NCBI GenBank assembly: GCA_963682175.1
Contig: OY821786.1
Span: 32,977,501-33,041,500 of the forward strand
DNA: 64,000 nucleotides
Source of the DNA: Triglochin maritima
Taxonomy: Eukaryota; Streptophyta; Magnoliopsida; Alismatales; Juncaginaceae
Direction: 5' to 3'
A program made the translations under genes and the position numbers. Numbering within the stretch: position 1 is the first letter of the stretch; each line of letters opens with the position of its first letter. Below the pieces are notes generated by a model. The model did no database searches. It was given only the letters and a program-made list of their open reading frames with translations, and was not told where the DNA came from. Below, in pieces: positions 56,603-64,000 of this stretch.

Positions 56603-57542
56603 AGGTCGGGAAAGCTCGGGAGCACAACATGCTGTAGGAACGGAATCGACACGGATCGGTGTGATATAGCCAAGTTATGTCATTGGAACGTAGTCGGTGT
56701 TCCCTCTAGCTAACGATTCACAGCTTAAAAAGGATTTAGTTCGGCTATTTTCATGAACGTATAGCATGATGGATCGACCTCTTGTTTGATTTCATTCCCA
56801 CCTTCAATCCAAAGGGTTCCATGTGATCTTATTGGGTTCTAGAGTAATGGCATTTGCGACTTGCATGCATGCGTGATATATATGTATAAGAATTGATTCA
56901 TGTGTTAAAAGTGGATTTTTTTTATAAAATCCTAGTGCATGATCTCATAACCTATACAATCATGGATCTCTTATTACTATCTTGCAAGGGTAAATGACGT
57001 AGGGAATTTTGCATGGTAAGATCTCACTCACACTAACGCTATTTTTATTTTTCCAAAATAAATTATAGTGAAATATTGAACCATGTATGAATCGTATGTT
57101 GAGAGTATGAGTAGGATAGGTCATGTTCATAATTAACGTAATAGAGAACAATATGATAAAAGCAACAACTTGTAGTGGTGGTCCTACGAACCTAAGATGC
57201 GATTCCTGTTAGTAATTCCTTGATTGTCGATTTAAGCAATCAGATGGTCATGTTTTGCTTGGGAAATTTCCTATGCAATAAATGTTTAAGTGTTACGTAG
57301 GATTTGTTTACTAACATTAAAACTAATGAAGTAACCTTGTGCTGAAATTTAGATTTAGATTTCAAGTTATCCCCTTCACTACCTTGTCGTTACTAATGTT
57401 ATTGTTACAAAGAAAGTAGATCTTTATTCATATATGGAACCAAACCGTGGATTCGTATCTTTGAGCTAATTTGAAAAGGAACATTATTAATTAATAAATA
57501 TAAACAATTCTGTCTCTTATGAGCATACTTGCCCGACATAAC
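56603..57542. other. Sequence between CACTA-2 and copia E, no gene recognised
   Basis: No coding signal or repeat identified on either strand. It does not continue the copia C sequence found left of CACTA-2. Confidence 0.45.
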
Positions 57543-58393
57543 TGTTAGGATCTTATAGCTGGTTTGGACTCGGTGTGAAAGTGAAGTGAACCCCGAAAAA
57601 TTGGCTTAGGCAATTCTACGAACACCTAGCATGCATTCAAACAACCCACAGTAGCATGCACAAAATGAGACACTAGATTTTACATGGAAACCCAAAAAGG
57701 AAAAACCACGGACGACGTGGACGGACAGAGGCTTCACTATGAAAGATTAAAGTACACTGAGGGAGCCGGAGATGGTTACAACGCACACCCGATTTAGGTT
57801 GAATGATTCTTCAACAACAAGATTCTCAATCAAAACACAAAGGAGTTTTACGGCTATCTAACCTCTCAATGGTGGCTCTCTTTCTCTCAAGCTTTCAATC
57901 CTTACATCAGGGTTCCAGAAATTTTGGTATATATAGTAGAGGGGTTAGGGTAGATATAATGGGGTAAAACAACCCCAAAATACCCCTCCGGAAAAATTGT
58001 TCCGTCTGCAAACAGTCGACCAAACTAGGGACCGGTCGACCGTCTCACAGCATTTGTTCCACCTTTCGGGCAAACGATCGAACTACCACAGCTTGAAACA
58101 TGTTCACTTCTCTTCCTCAAATATTTGGTTGACCGGTCTGAAGACAACGGTCGACTGGTGCACTTGAGTAACTACTTAGTTTTCTTCCTAATAATTTTGG
58201 TCGACCGGTAGGGAGACAATGGTCGATCGTACACTTGAGTCATTTATGCTGAGAACTCTAGTGGTCGACCGTTGGCCAAATAGTCGACCGAACTCTTGGG
58301 CAACTTCTCAGTCTGGGCTAAAGGTCGACCGTTGATCAGATTCCGGTCGACCGTTGCACTGTGTGGTTGTGTTCTAGAAGCAATTTTCTAACA
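57543..58393 (-). mobile_element. 3' LTR of copia E (851 bp) with palindrome array
   Basis: TGTTAGGATC...TTTTCTAACA in plus orientation, TG...CA ends. A TATA box in minus orientation lies at about 57927-57937 (TATATAT), with the palindrome array (58014-58357) immediately upstream on that strand. Confidence 0.85.
58014..58357. repeat. Paired palindrome array in LTR E
   Basis: Ten GTCGAC-type cores form five pairs: 58015/58035, 58128/58150, 58200/58222, 58264/58283 and 58324/58346. Spacings are 20, 22, 22, 19 and 22 bp. Cores include GTTGAC and GTCGAT variants. Confidence 0.88.
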
Positions 58394-58484
58394 ATCTCTA
58401 CCTTGCATTTAGAACCCATGTATCATTCAATCATCTCATTCATCTTGATCTCTCGATCCTTTGTTGTCCCCGCCTTTGCTCCAC

Positions 58485-59518
58485 CTATTTGAAGCTCATC
58501 CCAACCAATCTCAAGCAATCCTTGAACTTGGTGAGAGTAACCGATTTTGTGAGCATGTCCGTCGGATTATCTTCGGTGCCAATCTTCACCAACACCACTC
58601 TTCCTTCAAGTATCACCTCTCGGTTGAAATGGTACTGAACATCTATGTGTTTGGTTCTCTCGTGATGCATTTGGTCTTTACTCAAATGAATGGCACTATG
58701 GCTGTCGCAATAGACATTGATCGTCTTCTGACCCAAGCATAATTCGGTAAACAACCTCTTGAGCCATAATACCTCTATAATGCCCTCGGTCACTGCCATG
58801 TACTCTGCCTCCGTAGTAGACAAAGTCACGGTATGTTGCAGACTCGCCTTCCAACTGACTACGTTGTCTCCTATGGTGAAAACATAACCAATCATTGATC
58901 TTCTCTTGTCACAATCATCCGCATAATCAACATCAACATACCCTTTTAGAGTATTTGCGGACCTTCCAAACTCAAGACAGAATCTTGTTGATCCTTTAAG
59001 ATACCCTAGAATCCACTTCACTGCCAGCCAATGTTCTTTTCCTAGATTTGCCATATATCTGCTAACCACACTAACGGCCTGTGCTATATCCGAACGTGTG
59101 CATATCATGGCATACGTCAAACTACCTACTGCACTATAGTAAGGAACTCGTGACGTGTGAGCTATATCCTCCTCAGATTCAGGATAGACGTTGGCTAAGA
59201 ACTTGAAGTATCCGACCAACGGTACCTTCTCAGACTTGGCACTCTCCATGCCAAAATGGCGTAGAACTTTCTCCACATATTTCTGTTCACATAGGAAAAG
59301 TCTTTTGTTCTTTCGATCTTTTTGGATCTTCATACCAAGAATCTTTTTTGCGGCTCCATGATCCTTCATCTCGAATTCATTGGACAGTAACTTCTTTACT
59401 TCCAATATCACTGCATTGTCCTTGGCTACAACTAGCATAACATCCACGTAGAAAAGTAAGAAGATTGACGATCCATCTTCTAGGCGCTTCAAGTACACAC
59501 ATACATCATACTTTGAGC
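58485..59518 (-). pseudogene. Copia E pol: reverse transcriptase C-terminal part and RNase H
   Basis: A frame of about 345 residues is open. It has KYDVCVYLKRLEDGSSIFL, the catalytic motif YVDV (YVDD expected) near 59445, KILGMKIQKDRKNKRLFL and VPYYSAVGSLTYAMICTRSD. The RNase H core has GYVDVDYADDCDKRRS, ATLSTTEAEYMA-like (HTVTLSTTEAEYMAVTEG) and NVYCDSHSAIHLSKD, ending LTKSVTLTKFKDCL. Its length and motif order match TNT1-type elements. The RT aspartate substitution suggests no enzyme activity, although RNase H residues look complete. Confidence 0.88.
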
Positions 59519-59771
59519 TAAGGCTGAGCATCCGGAACGGACCAGACTGGATTTTTTTTTCCAGGGTCCGGACTAGTTCGGACTAGAGACCGAACCGGAC
59601 CGGTTGGATCTGGCCCGGTCTGGTCTGATCTAGGACCAGATATTTACTTTAATAAAAACCGAACCGATCCGAACGGTCCGGAACTGGATTTTCAACAATG
59701 TCTGGACCGGAACCCAGATCGGTTGGTTTCGGTCCAAAAAACCTCACCGGACCGGTCCATGCTCAGCCCTA
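59519..59771. mobile_element. hAT MITE of 253 bp inserted in copia E, TSD CTTTGAGC
   Basis: Ends are TAAGGCTGAGC and, inverted, TAGGGCTGAGC. An exact 8-bp duplication CTTTGAGC lies at 59511-59518 and 59772-59779. The interior is rich in CCGGACCGG-type words on both strands. Removing it joins the RT frame (FMVGHGFLRSK to KYDVCVY). Confidence 0.9.
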
Positions 59772-59779
59772 CTTTGAGC

Positions 59780-60990
59780 GTAGGAACCCATGACCAACCA
59801 TGAATGAATCAAACTTCATATACCATAGTCGAGGAGATTGTTTCAGCCTATAAAGAGATCTTTGGAGTAGACATACATGTCTCTCCTTTCCTTCCTCGAC
59901 GAAGCCTTCGGGTTGTGCCATGTAAATCCTCTCTTCAAGATCACCATGTCAGAATTTCATTTTTACATCAAGTTGTTCAAACTCCAAATTGTGTATTGCC
60001 ACCAAACTCAACAATACCCGAATGGAAGTCTGTTTGACGACAGGGGAGAAAATGTCATTGTAGTCAACGCCTTCAACTTAACTAAATCCCGTTGCCACCA
60101 ACTGGGCTTTATATCTGTCATTTCTTTCTTCTTGAACACCCATTTGCAACCAATAATTTTCATCCGATTTGGAGGCTCAACAAGCTCCCAAGTTTGGTTT
60201 TTGTGAAGAGATTTCATCTCTTCATTCATGGCTCCTAGCCATGCAACTGAATCTGGTGCCGAGATTGCATCATTGTATCTACTCAGCTCTCCTGACTCTC
60301 CAATATCCTCTGCTGCGGATAAAGCATAAGCGAGTGTAGACTCAATATATCTTTGGGGTTTTCTTATCTCTCTTCTTGGTCTATTTCTTGAATACTTTGG
60401 CCCTCAATGTATTCCTCTTGAGGATCCACCTCATTTTCATCTTCAGGTGGAGAAACAACCTCTTCAGATTGTTTTAATTGTGGCTCCACTAAGACTGTAG
60501 TCTCTCTGTCGACATCTGAGACATGAGGAATGGAAGCAGATTCTTTTCTGGGTGACAACATGGAAGCTTGATTGAAGATGACATCTTTTTCTATCATGAA
60601 TTTGTGAGACTCGGGACACCACACACGATAACATTTCACTCTTGGTTGGTAGCCTAGGAAGATACATTTAACTGATTGTGCTTCAAGTTTTCCTTGATCA
60701 ATCCTGGCATATGCATCACATCCAAAAATCTTCAGATTTGAGTAGTCGGGAGAGCTTCCCGACCACACCTCCTCAGGTGTCTTGAAGTCCAAAGCTGAAT
60801 GTGGTGAGCGGTTCACAATATAGCAAGCGGTTGAGACCGCTTCCGCCCAGAAATCCTTGGCCATTTTTGCATTCAAGAGCATACAACGTGCTCTCTCTAA
60901 GAGTGTACAATTCAGCCTCTCAACTACCCCATTCTGTTGTGGGGTATATCGAACACTGCGATGTCAGAATATGCCTTCTTATTTACAGAA
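59780..60990 (-). pseudogene. Copia E pol: integrase C-terminal part and reverse transcriptase N-terminal part
   Basis: The minus strand reads integrase QNGVVERLNCTLLERARCML (60960-60880, containing the catalytic Glu), FWAEAVSTACYIVNRSPHSA and HKFMIEKDVIFNQASM (60610). A low-complexity acidic spacer (60480-60370) follows, then the RT N-terminal EEMKSLHKNQTWELVEPPN (60229-60165) and CKWVFKKKE. Further RT segments down to 59780 are broken by frameshifts. The segment beyond about 61000 is interrupted by D2. Confidence 0.85.
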
Positions 60991-62308
60991 TTCATTGAAC
61001 TCCTGAGAGCAAAATGATTGATTGTTTTATATTAACCGCAAGTGCACGGCCGCGTTGAAGTGGTGGCAAATACGAGTCGTCCACTGGGAGGTGTGTCGAC
61101 AATTGGTTTGTTCGAAGGTGAGAGGTAAAAGGAGAGAAAGATGTATTACACTACACTACACTAATCTAAACTAGTAAACAAGCAAGCTGAAATGAAATAA
61201 CTAAACAACTAAGCTAAACAACTAATGAAAGAAGATAAAAAGACAGGAATGGAAACCCCTAAGGGGTGGAGTGTGTGTGTGTGCACATGAAATAAGTGTG
61301 GTGTTGAATGCATACTATAAGCTCAAGTTAGTTAGTGTTTGTTAATGCATAAGAGGTACCTAATGGCAAAACCTATCATTTACAACACTAACTTATGTGA
61401 ATCATATGAGCAATGCAAGGTTGTTATTAAGACACTTAGACAAGCATGGAATGTACCTAAGCTATGGCAGAAACCATCAAGTAAGGTTCTTAATAATTCA
61501 AGCAAGCATACTAATATCTCTCACAAAACATTCATATTAAGCATTCATACCATCTACATAACATGTACACACATCTACTCCACCCCTAAAGGGGATGGAA
61601 CTACTCACACATATTTAAACTAACTACTCTAATAAAATGAACCATTATACTGAAATGAAACTAAACTAATCAAGCAAGAAATATTAAAGAAGTATAAAAC
61701 AAAAAAAGCACCAAAGCAAACACATTAAAGGAAATTAACTAAGCAAGAATTAACAAGCTAATGAAAACATCTATTATTAACTCACTCAAATTACAAGCAG
61801 CCCTTCCTCCACCAGAGTTTTGCTTCAAGGCTTCACTCTTAGTAGGGAAGATGACCACCAAAGAGAGAGATTGATACAATGGAAGGTGAAGAGTTCTATT
61901 TATAAGCATGGAAAAAGCTAATCCGGGACAATCCCCGATGTGGGACTAAACCAATACCAAAAATAGCCTAAACAAACATTAATACAAGTCCAGGAGAAAT
62001 CTTAGCGGATCTGGGATGATCCAGACCGCCAATTGGCGGTCTATAAGGCCCAGATCCGTCTGGGTTTTGTGTTGGGCTTTGCTTGAAGTATTTCTTGGTC
62101 TTGGATGCATCTACTTGGTTTGTTGGAGCTCCGACCCGAATCGAATTGCCAAAATACTCCCCATGATGGTGTGGAGTTTCATTTTTTGCTCTTAGGTCCT
62201 TCTGTCTTACGATCAGGTCCTTCTCCCTTGCATCTTAGTCCCCAGGTCTCACAATTAAGTCATTTTTCCTGCTTTTGGGTCCTTTCGTGGCTCTTCTCTT
62301 CAAACCTC

Positions 62309-64000
62309 TTTATTCCTGAAAACTAAACATAAAACTCGTCATGTAGCATTGCTTAGGTGTAAGATAATGGATATAAGATACAAATATAAGCATGAAATGA
62401 TGTCAATCAAATACCCCCACACCTAAGTTTTTGCTAGTCCCGAGCAAAACAAAGAAAAAGAAAAGCAAACGAGAAACACGAAATCCTAACTCACTTTCGT
62501 AGGAATCACGGTTGCACATAGCACGTGCAACAAGCCGTTAAACCTCTTTGTTGCCAAGGAGGAGGAGTGTTGTCTCCTAAGGGTTTTCAGCGGATATACC
62601 CACAAAATCCGAACAAGATGCATTATTCAATCTAGACACTCGACTCGTTGGAAATATTTTGTCGATCATTGGACGCGGTAATCCTACGGGCCGACTCTAT
62701 ATAGGTAATCAGTCCACACCTAGCCTAATGAACCATTCGTGCAAGTTAAATAAGGAATTAAGTGAAAGACATGGACAACCTCAACATCCTCAAGTGATAC
62801 AAAGTGTAAGGTCCATTAAGGTTCTTATTTGCATTACCTTTTTTTTCTTTTTTCTTTTTTCTTTTTATTAGTTGGAGCTTCATTCTCCTAGGGTCAGGTT
62901 TCGTGCATCATTGCCCATGAGGACTTACACTATCACGTACACCTTTCCCCAAATCTCCACATAGGGCAATCCCTACCACCCGTGTAACGGGAGTTCGGTC
63001 GGCGCATCCCAAGTCAGATGACTCGAAAGCACCAGGCACAAAGTCCCCTCAGACCTACTTTCCCGAGTGATAGGAGCCGTGCGAGAAGAGAGAACACCTA
63101 CTCACTTATTTCTTATCTATACATGAACCAAAACCCCTACACTTATTGTCTCACAACAAGATTTAAAGGGTCCTTGACTACAACAAACTTCCTTAAATTA
63201 ACAGACACGAATTATTAATTCACTAGGTTCAGGGTGGATTTCTTTAAATGTTTGAGTACTGAAACCCTATGATTACTGCCCCCCCCCCCCCCCCCCCCCG
63301 AGGGAAAACTGGGGTGCATCCTAACGACTAGATAAGTCCTAAAGCCACTGTACTAGATATCCTAATGCATCATGTTCAAGACAATTTTGGGAGCTTTCTT
63401 TTTACTTTGCCTCTCAAGGGTTTTGCACATGCTAAACACACACAAAACCCACAAAACATTTTCTTTCACAAACACATGAAGATTTTGAAAGAAATGTGAA
63501 AATTTTAAGGTACTAGGCAAGCAAAAGAAGACAAGTCACCTAAGGATCATGGAAAGCAGATATATCGATATTAAATGCAGCACACTAACATGACCCTAAT
63601 AATGCACACAAAAGAAAACAAAAATCAAAGGAAAAGACTCGACTATGTACACACGTAAAAACACCCCCACACCTACTTCATGCATTGTCCTCAATGAATG
63701 CGAGCAAGATACTACATGGAGTTATGCATGAAAAAGAATAGATCTCACCAACGTGAAGTACACAGGGAAGTTTCTGGCTATGTTGATGGACACAACCCAA
63801 ATTCCCTCAAAACATGTGAGATGCTAAGGAAGGGATACAAATACGTGAAAGAATTGGGGCTCAAATACTCAAGGGTTGGGGCCCACAACAAACGATGCTT
63901 GATTGACATCATTTCATGCTTATATTTGTACCTTATATCCATTTTCTTACACCTAAGCAATGCTATGTGACGAGTTTTATGTTTAGTTTTCAGAAATAAA
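62309..64000. repeat. Inverted repeat within element D2
   Basis: Positions 62309-62409 (TTTATTCCTGAAAACTAAAC ... ATGTCAATCA) are the reverse complement of 63900-64000 with about six mismatches. The spacer is about 1.5 kb, and the right arm continues beyond the window. Confidence 0.88.
63279..63299 (+). repeat. Homopolymer C tract of 21 bases
   Basis: Second long C run in the window. It lies inside element D2, so the 29-base run at 37437 is not unique in kind. Confidence 0.9.

Larger units (their letters stand above)
57543..61014 (-). mobile_element. Copia element E (minus, TNT1-like), 5' side cut off by element D2
   Basis: 3' LTR 57543-58393, polypurine tract 58394-58404 (AAGGTAGAGAT in minus orientation), then RNase H, RT and integrase reading leftwards to about 61014, where element D2 starts. 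A hAT MITE is inserted at 59519-59771. No 5' LTR or gag is in the window. Confidence 0.88.
61015..64000 (+). mobile_element. Element D, copy D2: large non-coding LTR-retroelement-like repeat
   Basis: It begins TGATTGATTGTTTT, just after a copia E integrase reading frame, and continues with CCGCAAGTGCACGG, an A-rich transcript-like leader and CCCCCACACCTAAGT, TGCTAGTCCC and CCACACCTACTTCATG blocks that occur in many plant non-coding retroelements. No ORF looks like gag or pol. A 21-base C run lies at 63279-63299. An inverted copy of 62309-62409 appears at 63900-64000. It runs past the right edge. Without a second LTR or primer site in view, LARD-like is only the best guess. Confidence 0.55.

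Noticed and set aside
43248..56605. A 3-bp target site duplication for CACTA-2
   Set aside because: Flanking triplets TGT and AGG do not match. Reported as missing instead of assumed.
1..64000. tRNA, rRNA and snoRNA genes
   Set aside because: No cloverleaf-type or rRNA-like stretches were noticed by eye. A scan with tRNAscan-SE or Infernal would be decisive; it was not possible here.

Overview
This window is nuclear DNA from a flowering plant, most likely a eudicot. It is AT-rich, and about two thirds of it is transposable-element sequence inserted layer on layer. One complete host gene is recognisable: a four-exon Aux/IAA auxin-response repressor at 35706-36765, with a TATA box, a CT-rich leader and an auxin-response-type TGTCTC upstream. 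I cannot name the genus from sequence alone.

Layout. 1-899: partial non-coding retroelement D (copy D1, minus). 900-1830: fragment of copia family B (gag, primer binding site, LTR end; minus). About 1900-9737: CACTA (En/Spm) element CACTA-1 on the minus strand. Its TNP2 transposase gene is split by two solo LTRs (F, 3801-5868; A, 6443-8631). 9738-16800: AT-rich intergenic DNA with a GA tract, an 8-bp-TSD hAT MITE and degenerate direct repeats. 16832-19296: Mutator-like (MULE) transposase gene broken by a single nonsense codon, with a 221-bp palindrome inside intron 1. 20753-31054: copia element A1 (plus) with matching TSDs and a solo LTR of family B inserted in gag. 31060-39060: the gene island holding Aux/IAA, with an inverted-repeat MITE. 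39066-39360: remnant of the same MULE family. 39990-43250: 3' part of copia C (minus) carrying a second solo LTR B. 43251-56602: CACTA-2 with 28-bp terminal inverted repeats and a DUF8039/Ulp1-type protease gene. Copia A2 (minus) is inserted in it, and A2 in turn carries a third LTR B. 57543-61014: copia E (minus, TNT1-like) with a hAT MITE in its reverse transcriptase. 61015-64000: second copy of element D (plus).

Insertion order can be read from the nesting. In several cases the reading frame of the disrupted gene resumes across the insertion, and TSDs of 5 bp (LTR elements) or 8 bp (hAT MITEs) are visible. All three complete family-B LTRs are solo, which points to active LTR-LTR recombination in the host.

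The most unusual signal is an array of CpG-centred palindromes (GGTCGACC and one-step variants). They often occur in pairs about 19-23 bp apart, roughly two helical turns. The arrays lie in LTRs of several otherwise unrelated retroelement families (A, B, E and F). In A, B and E they sit just upstream of the TATA box, and within family A copy number ranges from about one pair to about five. This looks like a regulatory module shared or convergently acquired by different retrotransposons; that function is inference.
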